From NCBI GenBank assembly GCA_905221605.1, contig CAJNDS010000505.1, positions 51,001 to 115,000 on the forward strand: a DNA stretch of 64,000 bases, in the 5' to 3' direction. The DNA comes from Symbiodinium natans. Taxonomy: Eukaryota; Sar; Dinophyceae; Suessiales; Symbiodiniaceae. Positions 14,601-26,490 of the stretch are shown in pieces. Position numbers and translations under genes: made by a program. The notes under the pieces were generated by a model. The model made no database searches. It was not told where the DNA came from and saw only the letters and a program-made list of their open reading frames with translations. Numbering within the stretch: the stretch's first letter is position 1; each line of letters starts with the position of its first letter.

Positions 14601-17600
14601 ATGCTGTCAAGTTGGGCCCAAGAAGGCCCCTCCGGCGAAATCATGGTGTCAAGTTGAGCCCAAGAAGGCACCTCCGGCGAAATCATGGTGTCAAGTTGGG
14701 CTCAAGAATACCCCTCCGGCGAAATCGTGGTGTCAAGTTGGGCCCAAGAAGGCCCCTCCGGCGAAATCATGGTGTCAAGAAGGCCCCTCCTGCGAAATCA
14801 TGGTGTCAAGTTGGGCCCAAAAAGGCCCCTCCGGCGAAATCATGGTGTCAAGTTGGCCCAAGAAGGCCCCTTCCGGCGAAATCATAGTGTCAAGTTGGGC
14901 CCAAGAAGGCCCGTCCGGCGAAATCATGGTGTCAAGAAGAAGGCCCCTCCGGCGAAATCATGGTGTCAAGTTGGGCCCAAGAAGGCCCCTCCGGCGAAAT
15001 CATGGTGTCAAGTTGGGCTCAAGAAGGCAACTCCGGCGAAATCATGGTGTCAAGTTGGGCCCAAGAAGGCCCCTCCGGCGAAATCATGGTGTCAGGTTCA
15101 AGTTGGGCCCAAGAAGGCACCTCCGGCGAAATCATGGTGTCAAGTTGGGCCCAAGAAGGCCCCTCCGGCGAAATCATGGTGTCAAGTTGGGCCCAAGAAG
15201 GCTCCGGCGAGATCATGGTGTCAAGTTGGGCCCAACTTGGGCCCAAGAAGGCTCCTCCGGCGAAATCATGGTGTGAAGTTGGGCTCAAGAAGGCGTCTCC
15301 GGCGAAATCGTGGTGTCAAGTTGTCAAGTTGAGCCCAAGAAGGCACCTCCGGCGAAATCATGGTGTCAAGTTGGGCCCAAGAAGGCCCCTCCGGCGAAAT
15401 CATGGTGTCAAGTTGAGTCAAGTTGGGCCCAAGAAGGCCCCTCCGGCGAAATCATGGTGTCAAGTTGAGCCCAAGAAGGCACCTCCGGCGAAATCATGGT
15501 GTCAAGTTGGGCCCAAGAAGGCCCCTCCGGCGAAATCATGGTGTCAAGTTGGGGCTCCTCCGGCGAAACCACGGTGTCAAGTTTAGCCCAAAAAGGCACC
15601 TCCGGCGAAATCATGGTGTCAAGTTGAGCCCAAGAAGGCCCCTCCGGCGAAATCATGGTGTCAAGTTGGCCCAAGAAGGCCCCTCCGGCGAATTCATGGT
15701 GTCAAGCTGGGCCCAAGAAGGCCCCTCCGGCGAAATCATGGTGTCAAGTTGAGCCCAAGAAGGCCCGTCCGGCGAAATCATGGTGTCAAGTTGAGCCCAA
15801 GAAGGCCCCTCCGGCGAAATCATGGTGTCAAGAAGGCCTCTCCGGCGAAATCACGGTGTCAAGTTGGGCCCAAGAAGGCCCCTCCGGCGAAATCATGGTG
15901 TCAAGTTGGGCCCAAGAAGGCGCCTCCGGCGAAATCATGGTGTCAAGTTGAGCCCAAGAAGGCACCTCCGGCGAAATCATGCTGTCAGGTTGGGCCCAAG
16001 AAGGCCCCTCCGGCGAAATCATGGTGTCAAGTTGAGCCCAAGAAGGCACCTCCGGCGAAATCATGGTGTCAAGGTTGGTCAAGTTTCCGGCGAAATCATG
16101 GTGTCAAGAAGGCCCTCCGGCGAAATCATGGTGTCAAGTGGGCCCAAGAAGGCCCCTCCGGCGAAATCATGGTGTCAAGTCCGGCGAAATCATGGTGTCA
16201 AGATGAGTCAAGTTGGGCCCAAGAAGGCCCCTCCGGCGAAATCATGGTGTCAAGTTGGGCCCAAGAAGGCCCCTCCGGCGAAATCATGGTGTCAAGTTGA
16301 GCCCAAGAAGGCACCTCCGGCGAAATCATGGTGTCAAGTTGGGCCCAAAAAGACCCCTCCGGCGAAATCATGGTGTCAAGTTGGGCCCAAGAAGGCCCCT
16401 CCGGCGAAATCATGGTTGGGCCCAAGAAGGCCCCTCCGGCGAAATCATGGTGTCAAGTTGAGGCCAAAAGGCTCCTCCGGCGAAATCATGGTGTCAAGTT
16501 GGGCCCAAGAAGGCCCTTCCGGCGAAATCATGGTGTCAAGTTGAGCCCAAGAAGGCACCTCCGGCGAAATCATGGTGTCAAGTTAAGAAGGCCCCTCCCG
16601 CGAAATCATGGTGTCAAGTTGGGCCCAAGAAGGCCCCTCCGGCGAAATCATGGTGTCAAGTTGGGCCCAAGAAGGCCCCTCCTGCGAAATCATGGTGTGA
16701 AGTTGGGCCCAAGAAGGCCCCTTCCGGCGAAATCATGGTGTCAAGTTGGGCCCAAGAAGGCCCCCTCCGGCGAAATCATGGTGTCAAGTAGGGCCCAAAA
16801 AGGCCCCTCCGGCGAAATCATGGTGTCAAGTTGGGCCCAAGAAGGCCCCTCCGGCGAAATCATGGTGTCAAGTTGGGCCCAAGAAGGCCCCTCCGGCGAA
16901 ATCATGGTGTCAAGTTGGGCCCAAGAAGGCCTCTCCGGCGAAATCATGGTGTCAAGTTGAGCCCAAGAAGGCACCTCCGGCGAAATCATGGTGTCAAGTT
17001 GGGCCCAAGAAGGCCCCTCCTGCAAGTTGGGCCCAAGAAGGACCCTCCGGCGAAATCATGGTGTCAAGTTGGGCCCAAGAAGGCACCTCCGGCGAAATCA
17101 TGGTGTCAAGTTGGGCCCAAGAAGGCACCTCCGGCGAAATCATGGTGTCAAGTTGGGCCCAAGAAGGCCCCTCCGGCGAAATCATGGTGTGAAGTTGGGC
17201 CCAAGAAGGCCCCCTCCGGCGAAATCATGGTGTCAAGTTTAGCCCAAGAAGGCACCTCCGGCGAAATCATGGTGTCAAGTTGAGCCCAAGAAGGCCTCTC
17301 CGGCGAAATCATGGTGTCAAGTTGGCCCAAGAAGGCCCCTCCGGCGAATTCATGGTGTCAAGCTGGGCCCAAGAAGGCCCCTCCGGCGAAATCATGGTGT
17401 CAAGTTGAGCCCAAGAAGGCCCGTCCGGCGAAATCATGGTGTCAAGTTGAGCCCAAGAAGGCCCCTCCGGCGAAATCATGGTGTCAAGAAGGCCTCTCCG
17501 GCGAAATCATGGTGTCAAGTTTGGCCCAAGAAGGCCCCTCCGGCGAAATCACGGTGTCAAGTTGGGCCCAAGAAGGCGCCTCCGGCGAAATCATGGTGTC

Positions 17601-19547
17601 AAGTTGAGGCCAAGAAGGCACCTCCGGCGAAATCATGGTGTCAAGTTGGGCCCAAGAAGGCCCCTCCGGCGAAATCATGGTGTCAAGTTGAGCCCAAGAA
17701 GGCATCTCCGGCGAAATCATGGTGTCAAGTTGGGCCCAAGAAGGCCCCTCCGGCGAAGTCATGGTGTCAAGTTGGGCCAAGAAGGCCCCTCCGGCGAAAT
17801 CATGGTGTCAAGTTGGGCCCAAGAAGGCCCCTCCTGCGAAATCATGGTGTGAAGTTGGGCCCAAGAAGGCCCCTTCCGGCGAAATCATGGTGTCAAGTTG
17901 GGCCCAAGAAGGCCCCTCCGGCAAAATCATGGTGTCAAGTTGGGCTCAAGAAGGCCCCTCCGGCGAAATCATGGTGTCAAGTTGGCCCAAGAAGGCCCCT
18001 TCCGGCGAAATCATGTCAAGTTTAGCCCAAGAAGGCACCTCCGGCGAAATCATGGTGTCAAGTTGAGCCCAAGAAGGCTCCTCCCGGCGAAATCATGGTG
18101 TCAAGTTGGGCCCAAGAAGGCCCCTCCGGCGAAATCACGGTGTCAAGTTGGGCCCAAGAAGGCGCCTCCGGCGAAATCATGGTGTCAAGTTGAGGCCAAG
18201 AAGGCACCTCCGGCGAAATCATGGTGTCAAGTTGGGCCCAAGAAGGCCCCTCCGGCGAAATCATGGTGTCAAGTTGAGCCCAAGAAGGCACCTCCGGCGA
18301 AATCATGGTGTCAAGTTGGGCCCAAGAAGGCCCCTCCGGGGAAATCATGGTGTCAAGTTGGGCCCAAGAAGGCCCCTCCGGCGAAATCATGGTGTCAAGT
18401 TGGGCCCAACGGCGAAATCATAGCCCAAGAAGGCACCTCCGGCAAAATCATGGTGTCAAGTTGAGCCCAAGAAGGCTCCTCCGGCGAAATCATGGTGTCA
18501 AGTTGGGCCCAAGAAGGCCCCTCCGGCGAAATCATGGTGTCAAGTTGGGCCCAAGAAGGCCCTTCCGGCGAAATCATGGTGTCAAGTTGAGCCCAAGAAG
18601 GCACCTCCGGCGAAATCATGGTGTCAAGTTGGGCCCAAGAAGGCCCCTTCCGGCGAATTCATGGTGTCAAGCTGGGCCCAAGAAGGCCCCTCCGGCGAAA
18701 TCATGGTGTCAAGTTGAGCCCAAGAAGGCCCGTCCGGCGAAATCATGGTGTCAAGTTGAGCCCAAGAAGGCCCCTCCGGCGAAATCACAGTGTCAAGAAG
18801 GCCCCTCCGGCGAGATCATGGCGTCAAGTTGGGCGGCGAAATCATGGTGTCAAGTTGGCCCAAGAAGGCCCCTCCGGCGAATTCATGGTGTCAAGCTGGG
18901 CCCAAGAAGGCCCCTCCGGCGAAATCACGGTGTCAAGTTGAGCCCAAGAAGGCCCCTCCGGCGAAATCATGGTGTCAAGTTGAGGCCCCTCCGGCGAAAT
19001 CATGGTGTCAAGTTGGGCCCAAGAACCTCCGAGAAGGCCCAGCGAAATCATGGTGTCAAGTTGGGCCCAAGAAGGCCCCTCCGGCGAATTCATGGGGCCA
19101 AGGCTCCTCCGGCGAAATCATGGTGTCAAGTTGACAAGAAGGCCCCTCCGGCGAAATCATGGTGTCAAGAAGGCCCCTCCGGCGAAATCATGGTGTCAAG
19201 TTGGGCCCAAGAAGGCCCGTCCGGCGAAATCATGGTGTCAAGAAGGAGGCGGCGAAATCATGGTGTCAAGTTGGGCCCAAGAAGACCCCACCGACGAAAT
19301 CATGGTGTCAAGTTGGGCCCAAGAAGGCCCCTCCGGCGAAATCATGGTGTCAAGTTGGGCCCAAGAAGGCCTCTCCGGCGAAATCATGGTGTCAAGTTGG
19401 GCCCACGAAGGCCCCTCCGGCAGGCTCCTCCGGCGAAATCACGGTGTCAAGTTGGGCCCAAGAAGGCCCGTCCGGCGAAATCATGGTGTCAAGTTGAGCC
19501 CAAGAAGGCCCCTCCGGCGAAATCATGGTGTCAAGTTGGGCCCAAGA

Positions 19548-19622
19548 CGCACATTTGAATAAACCCACACATGATGCTGCACGGCCATTTGTTTGCGGCA
19601 CACCAGGATCACCAGTTGTTCT
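19548..19622. repeat. 75-bp non-satellite insert, copy 3
   Basis: Same segment as at 11601, offset by exactly 7947 bp. Surrounding satellite variants keep the same offset for several kilobases, showing recent duplication of the whole block. Confidence 0.93.
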
Positions 19623-21739
19623 GGCCCCTCCGGCGAAATCATGGTGTCAAGTTGGGCCCAAGTAGGCCCGTCCGGCGAAATCATGGTGTCAAGTTAAGCC
19701 CAAGAAAGCTCTCCGGCGAAATCATGGTGTCAAGTTGGGCCCAAGAAGGCCCCTCCGGCGAAATCAAGGTGTCAAGTTGGGCCCAAGAAGGCCCCTCCGG
19801 CGAAATCATGGTGTCAAGTTGGGCCCAAGAAGGCCCCTCCGGCGAAATCATGGTGTCAAGTAGGCCCCTCCGGCGAAATCATGGTGTCAAGTTGGGCCCA
19901 AAAAGGCCCTCCCGCGAAATCATGGTGTCAAGTTAAGCCCAAGAAAGCCCCTCCGGCGAAATCATGGTGTCAAGTTGGGCCCAAGAAGGCGCCTCCGGCG
20001 AAATCATGGTGTCAAGAAAGCCCCTCCAGCGAAATCATGGCCCAAGAAGACCCCTCCGGCGAAATCATGGTGTCAAGTTGGGCCCAAGAAGGCCCCTCCG
20101 GCGAAATCATGGTGTCAAGTTGGGCCCAAGAAGGCCCCTCCGGCGAAATCATGGTGTCAAGTTGGGCCCAAGAAGCAAAATCATGGTTTCAAGTTGGGCC
20201 CAAGGCCCAAGAAGGCCCCTCCGGTGAAATCATGGTGTCAAGTTGAGCCCAAGTTGGGCCCAAGAAGGCCCCTCCGGCGAAATCATGGTGTCAAGTTGCG
20301 CCCAAGAAGCAAAATCATGGTTTCAAGTTGGGCCCAAGGCGAAATCATGGAGTCAAGTTGAGCACAAAAAAGCCCCCTCCGGTGTCAAGTTGGGCCCAAG
20401 AAGGCCCCTCCGGCGAAATCATGGTGTGAAGTTTGGCCCAAGAAGGCGCCTCCGGCGAAATCATGGTGTCAAGTTGGGCCCAAGAATCGAAATGATGGGG
20501 TCGAGATTGTCGAGTTGGGCCCAAGAAGGCCCCTCCGGCGAAAACTGGTGTCAAGTTGGGCACAAGAAGGCCCGTCCGGCGAAATCATGGTGTCAAGTTG
20601 GGCGCAAGAAGGCCCTATCGGCGAAGTCATGGTGTCAAGTTGAGCCCAAGAAGGCCCCTCCGGCGAAATCATGGTGTCAAGTTGGGCCCAAGACGGCCCC
20701 TCCGGCGAAATCATGGTGTCAAGTTGGGCCCAAGAAGGCCCGTCCGGCGAAATCATGGTGTCAAGTTAGAAGGCACCTCCGGCGAAATCATGGTGTCAAG
20801 TTGGGCCCAAGAAGGCCCCTCCTGTCAAGTTGGGCCCAAGAAGGACCCTCCGGCGAAATCATGGTGTCAAGTTGGGCCCAAGAAGGCACCTCCGGCGAAA
20901 TCATGGTGTCAAGTTGGGCCCAAGAAGGCCCCTCCGGCGAAATCATGGTGTCAAGTTGGGCCCAAGAAGGCCTCTCCGGCGAAATCATGGTGTCAAGTTG
21001 AGCCCAAGAAGGCACCTCCGGCGAAATCATGGTGTCAAGTTGGGCCCAAGAAGGCCCCTCCGGCGAAATCATGGTGTGAAGTTGGGCTCAAGAAGGCGTG
21101 AAGTTGGGCTCAAGAAGGCGTCTCGGCGAAATCATGGTGTCAAGTTGGGCCCAAGAAGGCCCCTCCGGCGAAATCATGGTGTCAAGTTGAGTCAAGTTGG
21201 GCCCAAGAAGGCCCCTCCGGCGAAATCATGGTGTCAAGTTGAGCCCAAGAAGGCACCTCCGGCGAAATCATGGTGTCAAGTTGGGCCCAAGAAGGCCCCT
21301 CCGGCGAGATCATGGTGTCAAGTTGGGCCCAAGAAGGCCCCCGGCGAAATCATGGTGTCAAGTTGAGCCCAAGAAGGCACCTCCGGCGAAATCATGGTCA
21401 AGTTGGGCCCAAGAAGGTTTTTCTGGCGAAATCATGGTGTCAAGCTGGGCCCAAGAAGGCCCCTCCGGCGAAATCATGGTGTCAAGTTGGGTCCAAGAAG
21501 GCCCCTCCGGCGAAATCATGGTGTCAAGTTGGCCAAGAAGGCCCCTCCTGCGAAATCATGGTGTGAAGTTGGGCCCAAGAAGGCCCCTTCCGGCGAAACC
21601 ATGGTGTCAAGTTGGGCCCAAGAAGGCCCCTCCGGCGAAATCATGGTGTCAAGTTGGGCCCAAAAAGGCCCCTCCGGCGAAATCATGGTGTCAAGTTGGC
21701 CCAAGAAGCTTCCGGCGCAATCATGGCGTCAAGTTGGGC

Positions 21740-24181
21740 CCAAGAAGGCCCCTCCGGCGAAATCATGGTGTCAAGTTGGGCCCAAGAAGGCTCCGGCGAG
21801 ATCATGGTGTCAAGTTGGGCCCAACTTGGGCCCAAGAAGGCCCCTCCGGCGAAATCATGGTGTGAAGTTGGGCTCAAGAAGGCGTCTCCGGCGAAATCGT
21901 GGTGTCAAGTTGTCAAGTTGAGCCCAAGAAGGCACCTCCGGCGAAATCATGGTGTCAAGTTGGGCCCAAGAAGGCCCCTCCGGCGAAATCATGGTGTCAA
22001 GTTGAGTCAAGTTGGGCCCAAGAAGGCCCCTCCGGCGAAATCATGGTGTCAAGTTGAGCCCAAGAAGGCACCTCCGGCGAAATCATGGTGTCAAGTTGGG
22101 CCCAAGAAGGCCCCTCCGGCGAAATCATGGTGTCAAGTTGGGGCTCCTCCGGCGAAATCACGGTGTCAAGTTTAGCCCAAAAAGGCACCTCCGGCAAAAT
22201 CATGGTGTCAAGTTGAGCCCAAGAAGGCCCCTCCGGCGAAATCATGGTGTCAAGTTGGCCCAAGAAGGCCCCTCCGGCGAATTCATGGTGTCAAGCTGGG
22301 CCCAAGAAGGCCCCTCCGGCGAAATCATGGTGTCAAGTTGAGCCCAAGAAGGCCCGTCCGGCGAAATCATGGTGTCAAGTTGAGCCCAAGAAGGCCCCTC
22401 CGGCGAAATCATGGTGTCAAGAAGGCCTCTCCGGCGAAATCACGGTGTCAAGTTGGGCCCAAGAAGGCCCCTCCGGCGAAATCATGGTGTCAAGTTGGGC
22501 CCAAGAAGGCGCCTCCGGCGAAATCATGGTGTCAAGTTGAGCCCAAGAAGGCACCTCCGGCGAAATCATGCTGTCAGGTTGGGCCCAAGAAGGCCCCTCC
22601 GGCGAAATCATGGTGTCAAGTTGAGCCCAAGAAGGCACCTCCGGCGAAATCATGGTGTCAAGTTGGGCTCAAGAATACCCCTCCGGCGAAATCGTGGTGT
22701 CAAGTTGGGCCCAAGAAGGCCCCTCCGGCGAAATCATGGTGTCAAGAAGGCCCCTCCTGCGAAATCATGGTGTCAAGTTGGGCCCAAAAAGGCCCCTCCG
22801 GCGAAATCATGGTGTCAAGTTGGCCCAAGAAGGCCCCTTCCGGCGAAATCATAGTGTCAAGTTGGGCCCAAGAAGGCCCCTCCGGCGAAATCACGGTGTC
22901 AAGTTGGGCTCAAGAAGGCAACTTCGGCGAAATCATGGTGTCAAGTTGGGCCCAAGAAGGCCCCTCCGGCGAAATCATGGTGTCAGGTTCAAGTTGGGCC
23001 CAAGAAGGCACCTCCGGCGAAATCATGGTGTCAAGTTGGGCCCAAGAAGGCCCCTCCGGCGAAATCATGGTGTCAAGTTGGGCCCAAGAAGGCTCCGGCG
23101 AGATCATGGTGTCAAGTTGGGCCCAACTTGGGCCCAAGAAGGCTCCTCCGGCGAAATCATGGTGTGAAGTTGGGCTCAAGAAGGCGTCTCCGGCGAAATC
23201 GTGGTGTCAAGTTGTCAAGTTGAGCCCAAGAAGGCACCTCCGGCGAAATCATGGTGTCAAGTTGGGCCCAAGAAGGCCCCTCCGGCGAAATCATGGTGTC
23301 AAGTTGAGTCAAGTTGGGCCCAAGAAGGCCCCTCCGGCGAAATCATGGTGTCAAGTTGAGCCCAAAGAGGCACCTCCGGCGAAATCATGGTGTCAAGTTG
23401 GGCCCAAGAAGGCCCCTCCGGCGAAATCATGGTGTCAAGTTGGGGCTCCTCCGGCGAAATCACGGTGTCAAGTTTAGCCCAAAAAGGCACCTCCGGCGAA
23501 ATCATGGTGTCAAGTTGAGCCCAAGAAGGCCCCTCCGGCGAAATCATGGTGTCAAGTTGGCCCAAGAAGGCCCCTCCGGCGAATTCATGGTGTCAGCTGG
23601 GCCCAAGAAGGCCCCTCCGGCGAAATCATGGTGTCAAGTTGAGCCCAAGAAGGCCCGTCCGGCGAAATCATGGTGTCAAGTTGAGCCCAAGAAGGCCCCT
23701 CCGGCGAAATCATGGTGTCAAGAAGGCCTCTCCGGCGAAATCACGGTGTCAAGTTGGGCCCAAGAAGGCCCCTCCGGCGAAATCATGGTGTCAAGTTGGG
23801 CCCAAGAAGGCGCCTCCGGCGAAATCATGGTGTCAAGTTGAGCCCAAGAAGGCACCTCCGGCGAAATCATGCTGTCAGGTTGGGCCCAAGAAGGCCCCTC
23901 CGGCGAAATCATGGTGTCAAGTTGAGCCCAAGAAGGCACCTCCGGCGAAATCATGGTGTCAAGTTGGGCTCAAGAATACCCCTCCGGCGAAATCGTGGTG
24001 TCAAGTTGGGCCCAAGAAGGCCCCTCCGGCGAAATCATGGTGTCAAGAAGGCCCCTCCTGCGAAATCATGGTGTCAAGTTGGGCCCAAAAAGGCCCCTCC
24101 GGCGAAATCATGGTGTCAAGTTGGCCCAAGAAGGCCCCTTCCGGCGAAATCATAGTGTCAAGTTGGGCCCAAGAAGGCCCG
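21740..24181. repeat. Tandem duplication of about 1.30 kb (31 satellite units)
   Basis: Variant patterns at 21877, 21997, 22244, 22417 and 22652 recur 1301-1302 bp later, which is 31 x 42 bp within one base. A comparable duplication with offset of about 1370 bp occurs at about 13.8-15.7 kb. The left-most higher-order copy lacks it. Boundaries are approximate. Confidence 0.8.
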
Positions 24182-24610
24182 TCCGGCGAAATCATGGTGT
24201 CAAGTTGGGGGCGAAATCATGGTGTCAGGTTCAAGTTGGGCCCAAGAAGGCACCTCCGGCGAAATCATGGTGTCAAGTTGGGCCCCTCCGGCGAAATCAT
24301 GGTGTCAAGTTGGGCCCAAGAAGGCCCCTCCGGCGAAATCATGGTGTCAAGTTGGGCCCAAGAAGGCACCTCCGGCGAAATCATGGTGTCAAGTTGGGCC
24401 CAAGAAGGCCCCTCCGGCGAAATCATGGTGTCAAGTTGGGCCCAAGAAGGCCTCTCCGGCGAAATCATGGTGTCAAGTTGAGCCCAAGAAGGCACCTCCG
24501 GCGAAATCATGGTGTCAAGTTGGGCCCAAGAAGGCCCCTCCGGCGAAATCATGGTGTCAAGTTGGGCCCAAGAAGGCCCCTCCGGCGAAAGCATGGTGTC
24601 AAGTTGGGCC

Positions 24611-24722
24611 CTCCTTCCTCTCCTTTTCCTCCTTCCTCTCCTTTTCCTCCTTCCTCTCCTTTTCCTCCTTCCTCTCCTTTTCCTCCTTCCTCTCCTTTTC
24701 CTCCTTCCTCTCCTTTTCCTCC
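24611..24722. repeat. 18-bp pyrimidine minisatellite inside the satellite, about 6 copies
   Basis: Same 18-bp unit and the same left flank, including GAAAGCATGG, as the 5851 copy, but with two more units. The right flank differs slightly: AACGGCGAAATC here and GGCGAAATC there. Confidence 0.92.
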
Positions 24723-26490
24723 AACGGCGAAATCACGGTGTCAAGTTTAGCCCAAGAAGGCACCTCCGGCGAAATCATGGTGTCAAGTTGAGCTCAAGAA
24801 GGCCCCTCCGGCGAAATCATGGTGTCAAGTTGGCCCAAGAAGGCCCCTCCGGCGAATTCATGGTGTCAAGCTGGGCCCAAGAAGGCCCCTCCAACGAAAT
24901 CATGGTGTCAAGTTGAGCCCAAGAAGGCCCGTCCGGCGAAATCATGGTGTCAAGTTGAGCCCAAGAAGGCCCCTCCTGCGAAATCACGGTGTCAAGAAGG
25001 CCTCTCCGGCGAAATCATGGTGTCAAGTTGGGCCCAAGAAGGCCCCTCCGGCGAAATCATGGTGTCAAGTTGGGCCCAAGAAGGCCCCTCCGACGAAATC
25101 ATGGTGTCAAGTTGAGCCCAAGAAGGCACCTCCGGCGAAATCATGGTGTCAAGTTGGGCCCAAGCAGGCCCCTCCGGCGAAATCATGGTGTCAAGTTGGC
25201 CCAAGAAGGCCCCTCCGGCGAATTCATGGTGTCAAGTTGGGCCCAAGAAGGCCCTCCGGCGAAATCACGGTGTCAAGTTGAGCCCAAGAAGGCCCCTCCG
25301 GCGAAATCATGGTGTCAAGTTGAGGCCAAGAAGGCCCCTCCGGCGAAATCCTGGTGTCAAGTTGGGCCCAAGAAGGCCCCTCCAAGAAGGCCCAGCCAAG
25401 CTAGGGCCAAGGCCCCTTCCGGCGAAATCATGGTGTCAAGTTGAGCCCAAGAAGGCCCCTCCAGCAATTCATGGTGTCAAGTTGAGCCCAAGAAGGCCCC
25501 TCCGGCGTCAAGTTGGGCCCAAGAAGGCCCGTCCGGCGAGATCACGGTGTCAAGTTGGGCCCAAAAAGGCCCCTCCGGCGAAATCATGGTGTCAAGTTGA
25601 GCCCAAGAAGGCACCTCCGGCGAAATCATGCTGTCAGGTTGGGCCCAAGAAGGCCCCTCCGGCGAAATCATGGTGTCAAGTTGAGCCCAAGAAGGCCCCT
25701 CCGGCGAAATCATGGTCCCTCCGGCGAAATCATGGTGTCAAGTTGAGTGTAAGAAGGCTTCTCCAGCGAAATCATGGTGGCACCTCCGGCGAAATCATGG
25801 TGTCAAGTTGGGCCCAAGAAGGCCCCTCCGGCGAAATCATGGTGTCAGGTTCAAGTTGGGCCCAAGAAGGCACCTCCGGCGAAATCATGGTGTCAAGTTG
25901 GGCCCAAGAAGGCCCCTCCGGCGAAATCATGGTGTCAAGTTGGGCCCAAGAAGGCCCCTCCGGCGAAATCGTGGTCAAGTTGAGCCCAAGAAGGCACCTC
26001 CGGCGAAATCATGGTGTCAAGTTGGGCCCAAGCAGGCACCTCCGGCGAAATCATGGTGTCAAGTTGGCCCAAGAAGGCCCCTCCGGCGAATTCATGGTGT
26101 CAAGTTGGGCCCAAGAAGGCCCTCCGGCGAAATCACGGTGTCAAGTTGAGCCCAAGAAGGCCCCTCCGGCGAAATCATGGTGTCAAGTTGAGGCCAAGAA
26201 GGCCCCTCCGGCGAAATCCTGGTGTCAAGTTGGGCCCAAGAAGGCCCCTCCAAGAAGGCCCAGCGAAATCATGGTGTCAAGTTGGGCCCAAGAAGGCCCC
26301 TCCGGCGAATTCATGGTGTCAAGCCAGGGCCAAGGCCCCCTCCGGCGAAATCATGGTGTCAAGTTGAGCCCAAGAAGGCCCCTCCGGCGAAATCATGGTG
26401 TCAAGTTGAGCCCAAGAAGGCCCCTCCGGCGAAATCATGGTGTCAAGTTGGGCCCAAGAAGGCCCGTCCGGCGAAATCACGGTGTCAAGT

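Larger units (their letters stand above)
8389..23565. repeat. Higher-order repeat of about 7.9 kb within the 42-bp array
   Basis: Distinct satellite variants recur in the same order at a nearly constant offset: 8389 with 16328 (7939), 10448 with 18395 (7947), 13559 with 21516 (7957), 14277 with 22244 (7967), and 15019 with 22910 (7891). A third, partly rearranged copy lies to the left with offsets of 9400-9570: 879 with 10448, 2201 with 11601, 3282 with 12832, and 4010 with 13559. The drift in offset reflects gain or loss of one or a few 42-bp units between copies. Confidence 0.88.
1..26490. repeat. 42-bp satellite array, main block
   Basis: Head-to-tail 42-bp units in one orientation, continuing beyond the left edge of the window. 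Positions 5521-5562 show one typical unit. Its key parts are CCTCCGGCGAAATCATGG, then TGTCAAG, then the perfect 10-bp palindrome TTGGGCCCAA and AAGAAGG. Recurrent variants are TTGAGCCCAA (breaks the palindrome and creates TGA), GGCACC or GGCCCG for GGCCCC, GAATTC for GAAATC, and ACGG for ATGG. Many units are shortened by a few bases, which shifts frame. Because 42 is a multiple of three, all three forward frames and one reverse frame can stay open for long stretches, up to 516 codons at 5145-6695. I treat these as by-products because TGA-bearing units recur, small indels switch frame, and no frame is favoured. Confidence 0.97.

Noticed and set aside
1-26490. CRISPR array
   Set aside because: Units abut directly with no unique spacers, the context is eukaryotic, and there are no cas genes.
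1-26490. TTGACA-like promoter box on the minus strand of every unit
   Set aside because: It is simply part of the satellite and has no meaning as a bacterial promoter in this genome.
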